In this document: in pieces, positions 25,163 to 34,337 of the stretch | Layout: each line of letters begins with the position of its first letter | How positions within the stretch are numbered: position 1 is the first letter of the stretch | DNA from: Salarchaeum japonicum_A | GTDB taxonomy: Archaea; Halobacteriota; Halobacteria; Halobacteriales; Halobacteriaceae | Assembly (NCBI RefSeq): GCF_049705945.1 | Contig: NZ_JBNAMV010000004.1 | Span: 434,001 to 498,000, forward strand | Length of the DNA stretch: 64,000 nucleotides | Direction of reading: 5' to 3' | Notes under the pieces: model-generated | What the model saw: only the letters and a program-made list of their open reading frames with translations | Told to the model about the DNA's origin: nothing | Database searches by the model: none | Translations under genes and position numbers: made by a program

Positions 25163-25762
25163 ATGGCAGACGACAAGCGCGGTCGAGACAAGCAAGCGCA
25201 CGACGCCGAGAACCGCCAGCGAGAACGCGAAATCGAGGCGGAACTGGAGCGCGAAGACGAACGAGAGCCACCAGCGGAAACCGAGGAACTCGCCGAGCTG
25301 GAGGACGAACTCGACTCGCTCTCGTTCCCGGCGACGGGCGCGGAAGTCGTCGCGGCCGTCGGCGACCGCGAAATCGAATCCGCCGCGGGGAGGTACCGCG
25401 TCGCGGAACTGATTCCCGAGACCGCCGAGGAGACGTTCGACTCGCCAGCGGCCGTTCGCGTGCAGGTGGAGCGACCGACGGTCGCCGCCGCGATGAAGCG
25501 AGTGGTGGAAGCGAGCGAGACGCTGCGGAACGCCGAGTTCGGGTGGACGCAGCGCAAGGCGTACGAGAAGACGTTCGCGGAACTCGAAGCCATCGACGGC
25601 GATGACGACGACGAGGGCATCACGGCCATAACCGAGTGGGTGGTCGACCGAATCCACGAGAAGGAACGGCTCCCGACATCCCGCGCTGTCCGACGGGAGG
25701 CAGCGAAGTTCTGTCGGGCGAACGGCTATCAAATCAGGTACGACGAGTGGCTCGGAATCTAG
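25163..25762 (+). CDS. Conserved haloarchaeal protein, DUF5789-like
   Basis: A 199-residue acidic protein of unknown function. The N-terminal 45 residues are highly charged and probably helical or disordered. The segment from LSFPATGAEVVAAVGDREIES resembles the small DUF5789 domain of haloarchaea. A second half (about residues 110-199) is helical, with the pattern GWTQRKAYEKTFAELEAI. The ATG at 25163 was chosen because the long charged helix starts there; an upstream in-frame GTG at 25124 adds 13 unlike residues. It has no membrane segment. Confidence 0.65.
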   Translation: MADDKRGRDKQAHDAENRQREREIEAELEREDEREPPAETEELAELEDELDSLSFPATGAEVVAAVGDREIESAAGRYRVAELIPETAEETFDSPAAVRVQVERPTVAAAMKRVVEASETLRNAEFGWTQRKAYEKTFAELEAIDGDDDDEGITAITEWVVDRIHEKERLPTSRAVRREAAKFCRANGYQIRYDEWLGI

Positions 25763-25856
25763 TCAGGTAGTCACGACCGAGCGAGACCGTCGTCTCACGA
25801 CCGCCCCCGCTGGAACCCGCTGTGGGCTTTATTGTGCCAGCGGCGAACGTAGACGT

Positions 25857-26330
25857 ATGGCACTCGATATCGAAATCCCGGAGCCACCCGACCTCTCGAA
25901 CCGCGGAACGCCGCGCGGATTCGAGTGGGAGGAGGAGACCCTAGGAGGCGAGGACTTCTACCGCGAGGACATCGAGGACGTGCTTCACGAGGGCGCGTGG
26001 ACCGAGGGCGTCAACGAGTGGTCCGAATACACGAACCTCGACGAAGCGCACATTCAGGTCATCGGCGACCTCGGATTGTTCCAGGCGTTCGACTTCTACT
26101 GGGACCCGACCGAGGACCGCCTCCGCTTCGACGCCCCGACGATGCCGGACGACTGGCGGGAGCGCGACCTGTCCGAATCGCTCGATTCGAGCACCGTCTC
26201 ACTCATCGACAACGAGCTGGACGACCTCGGCCGAGCCGTCCACGAGATGCTGGAGGACGAACTCGAACGGAACAGCGATTCGTCCGACTCCGGCTGGGGT
26301 GAGGAAGAGTACGGAAACCGCGGGGAGTGA
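25857..26330 (+). CDS. Acidic hypothetical protein, 157 residues
   Basis: I do not recognise this protein. It is strongly acidic, with conserved-looking aromatic clusters (RGFEWEEETL, LFQAFDFYWDP) in the first 95 residues and a Glu/Ser/Asp-rich, probably disordered tail. No signal peptide, membrane helix or catalytic motif is seen. It lies alone, 95 bases after the DUF5789-like gene. The start ATG has no competitor nearby. Confidence 0.65.
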   Translation: MALDIEIPEPPDLSNRGTPRGFEWEEETLGGEDFYREDIEDVLHEGAWTEGVNEWSEYTNLDEAHIQVIGDLGLFQAFDFYWDPTEDRLRFDAPTMPDDWRERDLSESLDSSTVSLIDNELDDLGRAVHEMLEDELERNSDSSDSGWGEEEYGNRGE

Positions 26331-26405
26331 CGGAAGTCGCGGCGACGGCAGGCCGGCGTGACGATTGCGGGACGGCGCGGTGACGACAGCGGCACCGCGC
26401 GGTGA

Positions 26406-27167
26406 CTAGACGAGGATGAGGACGACGGTGTAGGCGGTTGCGCCGAGCGCGAACGCGGAGAACCGGCTCTCGCGTTCCGCTGGGACTTCTTCCTTGATGA
26501 CGTTGAGGATGACGCCGCCCGCGAGGAAGGCGAAGAGGACGGCGAGCGCCTGGCGGTCGATGGGGACGACGAAACCGACGGCGAGTCCGAGGAGGATGGC
26601 CGCCGCGAGCACCCAGCGGCCGTAGTCGTGGTAGGTGTCGCCGTGGTGGTTTCTGAGCCCCCAGTCGTTCACGAGGAAGTGCAGCGCCATCGCGACCCCG
26701 AACAGGACGAGGCTGGCGAGTCCGGGTTCCTCGCGGTGGAGGAGGAGGTAGCCGACGAGGACGTTGTAGAGCGCGAACGCGACGACGTGCATCCAGAACA
26801 CGCGCTCTCCCTCGTCGCTCTCCTCGGCTGGGTCGAGGTCGTCGGTCGTGTACTGTTTCGCGGCGCGTTCGACGCCGTAGTACGCGAGGAACCCGACGAG
26901 CGCGACGATGTAGACGTGGCGTTCGAGAAAGCCGATACCGAGGGGTTCGTCGCCGACGTGCTGAGCGGCGAGACTGATTTCGGGGAGGACGTGGACGAAG
27001 ACGTACGCGACGGAGACGCCGCCGGAGACGGAGAGCCAGCGGCTTCGCGGCAGGTGGTCGAGGACGCGGACGTAGCGGCCGAACAGGTGGACGGCCGCGA
27101 GCGCGAGCGCGATTCCGACTGCCGCGAGTTCGACCACGGGTCCGGGCGTCGTGGCGTGTCCGCTCAT
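26406..27167 (-). CDS. ZIP-like metal transporter family membrane protein
   Basis: A 253-residue polytopic membrane protein with about eight hydrophobic segments. The motifs HVLPEISLAAQHVG, HFLVNDWGLRNHHGDTYHDYG and FLAGGVILNVIKEEVP fall where ZIP-family transporters carry the helix 4 and 5 metal ligands and their final helices. A divalent-metal transport role is therefore plausible, but the usual HxxxE in the second ligand helix is not clean. It is encoded just after the nitric oxide reductase gene in the same orientation, 51 bases apart, and may be cotranscribed with it. Confidence 0.65.
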   Translation of the reverse strand: MSGHATTPGPVVELAAVGIALALAAVHLFGRYVRVLDHLPRSRWLSVSGGVSVAYVFVHVLPEISLAAQHVGDEPLGIGFLERHVYIVALVGFLAYYGVERAAKQYTTDDLDPAEESDEGERVFWMHVVAFALYNVLVGYLLLHREEPGLASLVLFGVAMALHFLVNDWGLRNHHGDTYHDYGRWVLAAAILLGLAVGFVVPIDRQALAVLFAFLAGGVILNVIKEEVPAERESRFSAFALGATAYTVVLILV

Positions 27168-27218
27168 CGCCCGAGTATACCAGCAGGGAGTCGGTAAGCG
27201 TTCGGGCCGCGAGCGCGG

Positions 27219-29453
27219 TTACTCGTCGGGGTCGCGCTGTCGGCGGAGTTTCGCGAACACGTCGACGGCGAAGACGAGCGCGCCGAGGCCGAGCAGCGTG
27301 TCGCCCGGGAACCGCAGCCAGAACAGCGTCTGCACGAGGTCGCGCTGGTAGAACGCGACCGACCGCGCCGCGTCGTACCCCTGCGTGAACGCGGTTTCGA
27401 GTTGGAGGAAGCCAATCGGGACGAGGGAGACGAACACCATCACCGTGAGCCCCGCGTTCCACAGCCAGAACGCCCAGCGAAGCCGTCGCTCTGACCAGTC
27501 TTGGGTGGTGATGCGGAGGATGTAGATAGCCATTCCGAGCGCGAGCAGGCCGAACGCGCCGAACATCGCGGCGTGGGCGTGCGCCGCCGTGAGGTAGGTT
27601 CCGTGTTCGAAGTAGTTCACGAGCGGGAGGTTGATGAGGAACCCGAGGACGCCCGCGCCGACGAAGTTCCAGACGCCGGACGCGACGATGAACGCGAACG
27701 GAAGCCGGTAGGGGAATTCCTCGCCGGCCGCGGCGAGCGCGCGGTACTCGCCGACGGCCTCGAACAGGATGAAGACGAGCGGCACGAGTTCGAGCGTGCT
27801 GAACACGCTCCCGACGGGAATCCAGATGTCGGGGAGGCCGATCCACCAGTAGTGGTGGCTGACGCCGATGACGCCCGCGCCCATCACGAGGAACGCCTCC
27901 AGGAGAACCGCTTTCTCGGCGGACGACCGGGAGAGGAGGTTCATCGAGACGAGCGTGAGGCCGACGACGGCGACGACGAAGAACTCGAACGCGCCCTCCA
28001 CCCACATGTGGACGACCCACCACCGCCAGAACTCCGTGACCGCGATGTTCGTCGTCGGCGTGAACAGGAATCCAGCGACGAACAGCAGGCCGATGGAGCC
28101 GCCCGCGTAGAGGACGAGGTGGCCGAGGCCGTACCGGGATTCGCGACGAAGCATGGGTCGGAGGCCGCGCGCGACGAGCGCGGCCCAGAGCGCGAACGCA
28201 CAGAGGAGACCGAACTGCCAGACTCGGCCGACTTCCAGGTATTCGAGGCCCTCGTTTCCGAGCAGCCACCAGAGCGCGCCCTCGAAGTAGCCGTTCGCGC
28301 CGAGCCAGACACCCGCGAATCCGCCGACGACTACGACGACGAGCGCGCCGAGCAGGACGTTCACGATCGATTCCTGGTGTCGGGGTTCGTGGTCGGTGAG
28401 GAGCGCGGGGAGGAACAATCCCGCGCCGAGCCAGAGCGACACCACCCAGAGGATGGCGAGGTCGACGTGGAACGTCCGCGCGAGCGCGAACGGCAGCACT
28501 TGCAGCAGGTCGATGCCGAGCGCGTCCGCGAGCCCGAAGAAGCCGTCGCGTTCGACGTAGTAGTGCGCGAGCAACGCGCCCAGGCAGACCTGGATGACGA
28601 ACAGAACGGCCGCAACGGGGACGAACCGGGTCGCCGCGAGCTGGCTCGGGGTGAGCGACACGTCCGCCGGTCGCGGCACCGAGACGCCGTCGGCGGTCGG
28701 TTCGTCGAGGTCGACGCGGCGGTAGAGGACGACCGCGCCGCCGGCGGCCGCGACGAGCAGCGCGACGGCGACGACGCTCCACGTCACCGACAGCCCCGTC
28801 GGCGTGTTCCCTGCGGCGGGCGCGTACGGCCACTCGTTCGTGTACGAGTGCGTGCTGCCGGGGCGGTCGGTGTGGCTCGCCCACGCCGTCCAGAGCGCGA
28901 AGTCCGCGAACGCCCGGCCCGCCGCGCACGTCGGAATCATTCCCTCCCGTACGCCGCGTTCGGGCGCGCCGTCGACGTACCGCGCGACGTACACGTCACG
29001 CACCTGCTCGTGGGCGTACACCTCCGCCGCGGAGTACCGAATCACGGAATCGTTCCCACCGCCCGTCGAGAGGTCACCACGCACCTGCTGGTCGACGACC
29101 ACCGTCTCCTCGGGCGAGAGCGCGGCGTACGACTCGCTGTAGCGTTCCCGGGCGTAGTACGTCCGCATGAACGAGACCTTCAAATCGAGCGCGTCCGCCG
29201 TGAAGTCCGGGCCGAAGTACGCGCCGTTCCCGAGAATCGACCCGTGGTTCATCAGGGCGTTCCGCTGGAACACCGCCTTCCCCTCCTGGATGTCCTCGCT
29301 CGTCGCGACCACGTCACCCTCGGGGCCGACGACCTCCTGCGGTATCGGCGGCGCTTCCTCGTACGCGAGCGCCGCACCCGCACCCATCACTGCAAGGTTC
29401 ACCACGAACGCGACCGCGAGCACTCCCGCGAGCGTCCGGCGCGTCACCTCCAT
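27219..29453 (-). CDS. norZ: Quinol-dependent nitric oxide reductase (qNor-type, NorZ)
   Basis: This enzyme reduces two NO to N2O at a haem b3/non-haem iron centre in the membrane, taking electrons from quinol. The 744-residue length (ATG at 29453) and single-subunit form, with an N-terminal helix and a long extracytoplasmic segment (about residues 40-230) before the 12-helix core, match qNor rather than the cytochrome-dependent NorB/NorC pair. The core contains haem-region patterns GHLVLYAGGSIGLLFVAG, WWVVHMWVEGAFEFF, GVSHHYWWIGLP and HGTYLTAAHAHAAMFGAFG. No other denitrification gene is in the window, so it may serve NO detoxification. Confidence 0.93.
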   Translation of the reverse strand: MEVTRRTLAGVLAVAFVVNLAVMGAGAALAYEEAPPIPQEVVGPEGDVVATSEDIQEGKAVFQRNALMNHGSILGNGAYFGPDFTADALDLKVSFMRTYYARERYSESYAALSPEETVVVDQQVRGDLSTGGGNDSVIRYSAAEVYAHEQVRDVYVARYVDGAPERGVREGMIPTCAAGRAFADFALWTAWASHTDRPGSTHSYTNEWPYAPAAGNTPTGLSVTWSVVAVALLVAAAGGAVVLYRRVDLDEPTADGVSVPRPADVSLTPSQLAATRFVPVAAVLFVIQVCLGALLAHYYVERDGFFGLADALGIDLLQVLPFALARTFHVDLAILWVVSLWLGAGLFLPALLTDHEPRHQESIVNVLLGALVVVVVGGFAGVWLGANGYFEGALWWLLGNEGLEYLEVGRVWQFGLLCAFALWAALVARGLRPMLRRESRYGLGHLVLYAGGSIGLLFVAGFLFTPTTNIAVTEFWRWWVVHMWVEGAFEFFVVAVVGLTLVSMNLLSRSSAEKAVLLEAFLVMGAGVIGVSHHYWWIGLPDIWIPVGSVFSTLELVPLVFILFEAVGEYRALAAAGEEFPYRLPFAFIVASGVWNFVGAGVLGFLINLPLVNYFEHGTYLTAAHAHAAMFGAFGLLALGMAIYILRITTQDWSERRLRWAFWLWNAGLTVMVFVSLVPIGFLQLETAFTQGYDAARSVAFYQRDLVQTLFWLRFPGDTLLGLGALVFAVDVFAKLRRQRDPDE

Positions 29454-29490
29454 ACCGGGACGAATCAGACCACGTACGTAATGACTGCGC

Positions 29491-30453
29491 TCAGAGACGG
29501 CCGAGAATCGCGTCCGCGACCGCGTCCGTCCCGGCGTCCCCACCGAGGTCGGGCGTGCGCGGACCGTCCGCGAGCACCGACTCGACCGCACTCCGAACCG
29601 ACTCCGCCTCAGCGTCGTAGTCGAGGAAGTCGAGGAGCATCGCCGCGGAGAGCACGGTCGCCGCGGGGTTCGCGATTCCCTCGCCGGCGATGTCGGGCGC
29701 GCTTCCGTGCACGGGCTCGAACAGCCCGCGCTCGCCGCCGATGTTCGCCGACGGCAGGAGGCCGAGGCCGCCGACGAGGCCAGCGGCGAGGTCGCTCAAC
29801 ACGTCGCCCGCGAGGTTCGGCGTGACGACGACCTCGAACTCGCTCGGGGAGAGACAGAGGTGGGTGGCGAGCGCGTCCATCAGCACCGACTCGGTGGGGA
29901 CGCCGCGCTCGCGCGCGACGGCCTCGACGGTTTCGAGGAACAGTCCGTCAGTTTCGCGCATCACGTTCGCCTTGTGCGCGACGTGGAAGCCCTCAGGCGC
30001 GTAGTCGCAGGCGTACTCGGCGAGCCGACGGCTCGCGTCCTCGGTGACGACCCGCGTCAGGGTCGCACGACCGTTCTCGCGGGACTCAGCACCCGTGTAG
30101 ACGCCCTCCGTGTTCTCCCGGAGGAACACCACGTCGAGGTCCGGGCAGAGCGCGTCCACGCCGGGATAGGCGCGCGCGGGTCGAACGTTCACGAACGACC
30201 CGACCGCTTCGCGGAGCGGGAGCACCACGTCCGCCGCGGTCTCGCCCGCCGCGCCGAACAGCGTCGCGTCCGCGGACGCCGCCAGCTCGCGCGTCTCGTC
30301 GGGGAGCGGCGTCCCCGTCTCCGCGGCGACGGCGTCCCCGGCGTCCGCGTGCGTGAACTCGAAGTCGCCGACGGCGTCCAGCACGTCCACCGCGACCGGC
30401 ACCACTTCCGCGCCGATGCCGTCCCCGGGGACGACCGCGATTTCCTCAGACAT
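29491..30453 (-). CDS. leuB: 3-isopropylmalate dehydrogenase
   Basis: LeuB oxidatively decarboxylates 3-isopropylmalate with NAD+ in leucine synthesis. The protein (320 residues) is a compact archaeal member of the isocitrate/isopropylmalate dehydrogenase family. Visible family signatures are VVPGDGIGAEVVPVAV at the N-terminus, FLRENTEGVYTG, the Lys-containing HKANVMRETDGLFLE, and NLAGDVLSDLAAGLVGGLGLLPSANIG. GLFEPVHGSAPDIAG lies near the end. Isocitrate or homoisocitrate specificity is less likely given the operon. It is the last gene of the ilv-leu operon and overlaps leuD by 8 bases. Confidence 0.94.
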   Translation of the reverse strand: MSEEIAVVPGDGIGAEVVPVAVDVLDAVGDFEFTHADAGDAVAAETGTPLPDETRELAASADATLFGAAGETAADVVLPLREAVGSFVNVRPARAYPGVDALCPDLDVVFLRENTEGVYTGAESRENGRATLTRVVTEDASRRLAEYACDYAPEGFHVAHKANVMRETDGLFLETVEAVARERGVPTESVLMDALATHLCLSPSEFEVVVTPNLAGDVLSDLAAGLVGGLGLLPSANIGGERGLFEPVHGSAPDIAGEGIANPAATVLSAAMLLDFLDYDAEAESVRSAVESVLADGPRTPDLGGDAGTDAVADAILGRL

Positions 30454-31057
30454 CCGTGTAGGGGAGGCTTCGCGCGGTCTCTTCGACGGCGTCCGCGTTC
30501 GACTTCAGGAGCGCCGTCGTGTCCCAGACGCCCTCCACGAGCGCCGTGTGCTGGGCGTCGTCGACCTCGACGTCGACGGTGCGGTCGCCGAAGGACACCG
30601 TCTCGTTCTCGATGTCCACGTCGACCTCGGCGTCGGGGTTCTCGTCGATGAAGTCCTGGAGGTCGGTGACGGTGTCGTGGTCCGCGACCACGGTGGGGAT
30701 GCCGAGCGCGAGGCAGTTCCCCGCGAAGATGTCCGCGAACGACTCGCCGACGATAGCGTCGATCCCCCACCGCATCAGGGCCTGCGGCGCGTGCTCTCGG
30801 CTCGACCCGCAGCCGAAGTTCGCGTTCACCGCGAGCACGGACGCGCTCTGGAAGCGGTCCTCGTTGAACGGATGCTCCAGCGGTTCGTCGTTGTCATCGA
30901 ACCGTTGGTCGAAGAACGCGAACTGCCCGAGGCCGTCGAACGTCACGACCTTCAGGAAGCGCGCGGGGATTATCTGGTCGGTGTCGATGTCGTCCCCGCG
31001 GACCGGGATTCCAGTACCTGTAACGCGTTTCACGGTGTCGGCGGGACCCTGGCTCAT
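30446..31057 (-). CDS. leuD: 3-isopropylmalate dehydratase small subunit
   Basis: LeuD is the swivel subunit that completes the isopropylmalate isomerase active site with LeuC. The N-terminus reads GTGIPVRGDDIDTDQIIPARFL, and NFGCGSSREHAPQALMRWGIDAIVGESFADIFAGNCLALGIP is the family signature with the substrate-binding GSSREHAP. The 203-residue length is normal. It overlaps leuC by 4 bases (ATGA) and leuB by 8 bases, implying coupled translation. Confidence 0.96.
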   Translation of the reverse strand: MSQGPADTVKRVTGTGIPVRGDDIDTDQIIPARFLKVVTFDGLGQFAFFDQRFDDNDEPLEHPFNEDRFQSASVLAVNANFGCGSSREHAPQALMRWGIDAIVGESFADIFAGNCLALGIPTVVADHDTVTDLQDFIDENPDAEVDVDIENETVSFGDRTVDVEVDDAQHTALVEGVWDTTALLKSNADAVEETARSLPYTDV

Positions 31058-32469
31058 GCGGTCGTCACCTCCGGTATCGCCCGCACGTCAGTGACTTCGC
31101 CGGTGACCGCCGCGGCCGCGACCATCTTCGGGTTCATGAGGAGCGTGCGGCCCTCCGTCGAGCCCTGTCGGCCGACGAAGTTCCGGTTCGAGGAGGACGC
31201 ACAGACCTCGTCGCCCTCCAGTTGGTCGTCGTTCATCGCGAGACACATCGAACACCCGGGGTCGCGCCACTCGAACCCCGCGTCCCGGAACACCTCGTCT
31301 AGGCCCTCGGCTTCCGCCGCGGCCTGCACGCGCTGGCTACCGGGGACGACGAGCGCGCGCACGCCGTCCGCAACCTCGCGGCCGCGAACGACCGCGGCCG
31401 CCCGTCGCAAGTCCCGCAGTCGGGCGTTCGTGCACGACCCGAGGAACGCCACGTCGACGGGGTAGCCCTCCATCGTCTCGCCGGGACTGACGCCGACGTG
31501 TTCCTGAGCCTGCCGCGCCGTCTCCGGGCTGTGGCAGTCCTCGGGTTCCGGAATCGGCTGGGTGACGCCGACGCCCTGCGCGGGCGTCGTCCCCCACGTC
31601 ACCATCGGTTCCAGTTCGTTCGCGTCGATGGTGACCACGTCGTCGTACTCGGCGTCGTCGTCCGACCGAACGGACTCCCAGTACGGCTTCAGTTCCGCGA
31701 ACCGCTCGGGGTCGTCCGCGAACGCGTCCGTCTCGCGCAGCCAGTCGTACGTCTTCTCGTCCGGATTGACGTAGCCGGCGCGCGCGCCGCCCTCGATGCT
31801 CATGTTGCAGATGCTCATCCGGCCCTCCATCGACAGCGACTCGATTGCGCTTCCCGCGTACTCGTACACATAGCCAGCGCCGCCGTCCGTGCCGAGTCGC
31901 CGGATGACTTCGAGGATGACGTCCTTTGCGGAGACGCCGTCGCCGAGTTCGCCCTCCACGCGAACCTGTCGGACCTTCGCCTTCTCCATCGCGACCGTTC
32001 CGGTGGCGAGCACGTCCCGAATCTGGCTCGTCCCGATACCGAACGCGAGCGCGCCGAACGCGCCGTGGGTCGCCGTGTGACTGTCTCCGCAGACCACGGT
32101 CATCCCGGGCTGCGTGAGGCCCTGCTCGGGGCCGACGACGTGCACGATACCCTGGTCGCCCGTCCCAGGGTGACTGAACTCGATACCGGCGTCGCGGACG
32201 TTCTCCTCCAGCTTGGACAGCATCTCCTCCGCGGCGTCGTCCGCGTACGGCCGGTCGCGGTTCCCCGTCGGAACGATGTGGTCGACCGTCGCGTGCGTCT
32301 GCTCGGGGTACGCGACCTCCAGGTCGCGCTCCTCCAGCATCCCGAACGCCTGCGGGCTCGTCACCTCGTGCACGAGGTGCAGACCGACGAACAGCTGGTC
32401 CTGGCCGGTCGGGAGCGTCGTCACCGTGTGGCGGTCGTAGACCTTGTCGTAGAGCGTCCCGTTACTCAT
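31054..32469 (-). CDS. leuC: 3-isopropylmalate dehydratase large subunit
   Basis: LeuC is the [4Fe-4S] catalytic subunit that isomerises 2- to 3-isopropylmalate. Cluster-binding cysteines are visible in FLGSCTNARL and in GCSMCLAMN (Cys-x2-Cys), together with VVCGDSHTATHGAFGALAFGIG. The length of 471 residues is that of the bacterial-type LeuC. It overlaps the upstream 75-residue gene by 8 bases and leuD by 4 bases. Confidence 0.96.
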   Translation of the reverse strand: MSNGTLYDKVYDRHTVTTLPTGQDQLFVGLHLVHEVTSPQAFGMLEERDLEVAYPEQTHATVDHIVPTGNRDRPYADDAAEEMLSKLEENVRDAGIEFSHPGTGDQGIVHVVGPEQGLTQPGMTVVCGDSHTATHGAFGALAFGIGTSQIRDVLATGTVAMEKAKVRQVRVEGELGDGVSAKDVILEVIRRLGTDGGAGYVYEYAGSAIESLSMEGRMSICNMSIEGGARAGYVNPDEKTYDWLRETDAFADDPERFAELKPYWESVRSDDDAEYDDVVTIDANELEPMVTWGTTPAQGVGVTQPIPEPEDCHSPETARQAQEHVGVSPGETMEGYPVDVAFLGSCTNARLRDLRRAAAVVRGREVADGVRALVVPGSQRVQAAAEAEGLDEVFRDAGFEWRDPGCSMCLAMNDDQLEGDEVCASSSNRNFVGRQGSTEGRTLLMNPKMVAAAAVTGEVTDVRAIPEVTTA

Positions 32470-32689
32470 CCTCGAACTCGCCGCCGCGCTCGAACACGCG
32501 GTTCGGCTCCTCCCGCGTCGTATGGGTTACGTCCGCCATCGACACCGATTCCTCGCGCTCGCCATCCTCGGTAGCGCGGCGGCCGCCGTCGGCCGCGATG
32601 GTTTCGCCGCGCGCGTACAGGCGTCGTCGGCTGTGCGCGGTGTCGGTGTGCGTGTGCGATATCTCCTGCATGCTGGTTTCGTCGGTCAT
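32462..32689 (-). CDS. Small polar protein (orf75) between ilvC and leuC
   Basis: A 75-residue frame begins with ATG two bases after the ilvC stop and overlaps leuC by 8 bases, exactly in the style of the other junctions of this operon. The product is polar, rich in Thr, Glu, Arg and His, with no hydrophobic core, and looks disordered. I do not recognise it. The tight packing favours a real gene, possibly a small regulatory or assembly peptide. The alternative is that the segment is a spacer whose frame stays open by chance. Confidence 0.6.
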   Translation of the reverse strand: MTDETSMQEISHTHTDTAHSRRRLYARGETIAADGGRRATEDGEREESVSMADVTHTTREEPNRVFERGGEFEDE

Positions 32690-32691
32690 TG

Positions 32692-33729
32692 TTAGTCGTC
32701 CGCTGGGGCCTCGGGTGTCTCTCGGTCCTCTTCTTCGTTCCACGCGAACAGCTCGCGGAGGTCGGCGCCCACGGCCTCGATGTCGTGGGCTTCCTCGGCG
32801 GCGACGAGCTGGTCGTAGCTCGGGCGGCCCGCCTGGTTCTCCAGAATCCACTCGCGGGCGAACGTGCCGTCCTGCACCTGTCCGAGCACGTCCTCCATGT
32901 TCTCGCGCACGTCCTCGTCGATGATTTCGGGGCCGCGGGAGAGCCCGCCGTACTCCGCGGTGTCGGAGACGGAGTGCCACATCCCGCCGATGCCGTCCTC
33001 GTACATCAGGTCGACGATGAGCTTGAGTTCGTTCAAGCACTCGAAGTACGCCATCTCCGGACTGTAACCGGCGTCCACGAGCGTCTCGTAGCCCGTCTTC
33101 ACGAGTTCGGTGACGCCGCCGCAGAGGACGGCCTGCTCGCCGAACAGGTCGGTCTCGGTCTCCTCTTGGAACGTCGTCTCGATGACGCCGGCGCGCGTAC
33201 AGCCGATGGCCTGCGCGTACGCCAGACCGATGTCGTGGGCGTCCCCGGTCGCGTCCTGGTAGACCGCGAGCAAGCCGGGGGTTCCCTCGTCGTTCTCGTA
33301 GTTCCGGCGGACGAGGTGGCCGGGCGACTTCGGCGCGACCATCGTCACGTCCACGTCCTCACGGGGTTCGATCTGGCTGTAGTGGATGTTGAAGCCGTGC
33401 GCGAACTGGAGCACGTCGCCCTCGTCGAGGTCGGCCTCGATGTCCGCGTAGACCGCGGGCTGAACGGTGTCCGGCACCAGCACGCTCACCACGTCGGCCT
33501 GTGCCGCGGCGTCGCTCGGCGTGGCGACGCGCAGTCCGTCGGCTTCGGCGGCCTTCCGCGAGCTCGAATCCGGCGTGAGACCCACGACCACGTCGACGCC
33601 GGAGTCGGCGAGGTTCTGGGCGTGTGCGTGTCCCTGACTGCCGTAGCCGATGACGGCTACGGTCTTCTCCTGGATGTGCGATGCGTCGGCGTCTTCGTCG
33701 TAGTAGACGGGGTTCTCGAAATCAGTCAT
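32692..33729 (-). CDS. ilvC: Ketol-acid reductoisomerase
   Basis: IlvC isomerises and reduces acetolactate or acetohydroxybutyrate with NADPH and Mg2+, the second step of valine and isoleucine synthesis. The Rossmann motif GYGSQGHAHAQNL appears near the N-terminus (about residues 33-45). The all-helical C-terminal domain includes the Mg-binding region DLFGEQAVLCGGVTELVKTGYETLVDAGYSPEMAYFECLNELKLIVDLMYE. The length of 345 residues matches class I enzymes. The Asp/Glu-rich tail after residue 325 is a halophilic trait. It overlaps ilvN by 4 bases. Confidence 0.97.
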   Translation of the reverse strand: MTDFENPVYYDEDADASHIQEKTVAVIGYGSQGHAHAQNLADSGVDVVVGLTPDSSSRKAAEADGLRVATPSDAAAQADVVSVLVPDTVQPAVYADIEADLDEGDVLQFAHGFNIHYSQIEPREDVDVTMVAPKSPGHLVRRNYENDEGTPGLLAVYQDATGDAHDIGLAYAQAIGCTRAGVIETTFQEETETDLFGEQAVLCGGVTELVKTGYETLVDAGYSPEMAYFECLNELKLIVDLMYEDGIGGMWHSVSDTAEYGGLSRGPEIIDEDVRENMEDVLGQVQDGTFAREWILENQAGRPSYDQLVAAEEAHDIEAVGADLRELFAWNEEEDRETPEAPADD

Positions 33730-34337
33730 TTGAGTCTGTCTGGGGCGATGGAGGTCTTGGTCTCGCCGCGCGCGAGCGCGGTCTTACCGGTGCGAGCGAT
33801 CTCGCGGATGCCGAACTGGCGGAGCGCGTCGAGGGCGTCGTCGATTTCGCGCTCGGAGCCCGTGAGTTCGACCGTGACGGTTCGCGGGCCGGCGTCGAGG
33901 GTCGTTCCGTCGTACATCTCCGTGATGGCGTGCACGCGCTCCGGTTCGTCCGCGTCCAGTTTCACGAGCACCAGTTCGCGGGAGACGGCGTCCGCGCCGA
34001 GTTCCCGCGTGTGGATGACGGGAACGACCTTGTCGAGTTGCTTCTCTATCTGTTCGATGTTCGGGTCGGGTTCCTCGACGACGACGGTGACGCGCGACCA
34101 CTCGGGGTTCTGCGTCGTGCCGACAGTGAGGGATTCGATGTTGTACTGGCGGCGGCTGAAGAGGTCGGAGACCTCGGAGAGGACGCCGGGTTCGTTCTCG
34201 ACGAGCGCCGTGATAGTGGTGCGGCGGGCCTGCGGTTCCGCTTCGACTTCGGGGTCGATACGGATACCCTGGCTGTTCCGGCGGCCCTCGGGCCGCGGGC
34301 GCTCGGCGGGCTCGGGTCCCTGCAGTCCGTCGGTCAC
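33726..34337 (-). CDS. ilvN: Acetolactate synthase small (regulatory) subunit
   Basis: The regulatory subunit binds branched-chain amino acids and activates IlvB. An ACT domain starts at about residue 40 (ITALVENEPGVLSEVSDLFSRRQYNIESLTVG), and a second ACT-like C-terminal domain follows. The 203-residue length exceeds the bacterial minimum because of a 35-residue polar N-terminal extension. It is coupled by 4-base overlaps to both ilvB and ilvC. Confidence 0.95.
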   Translation of the reverse strand: MTDGLQGPEPAERPRPEGRRNSQGIRIDPEVEAEPQARRTTITALVENEPGVLSEVSDLFSRRQYNIESLTVGTTQNPEWSRVTVVVEEPDPNIEQIEKQLDKVVPVIHTRELGADAVSRELVLVKLDADEPERVHAITEMYDGTTLDAGPRTVTVELTGSEREIDDALDALRQFGIREIARTGKTALARGETKTSIAPDRLK

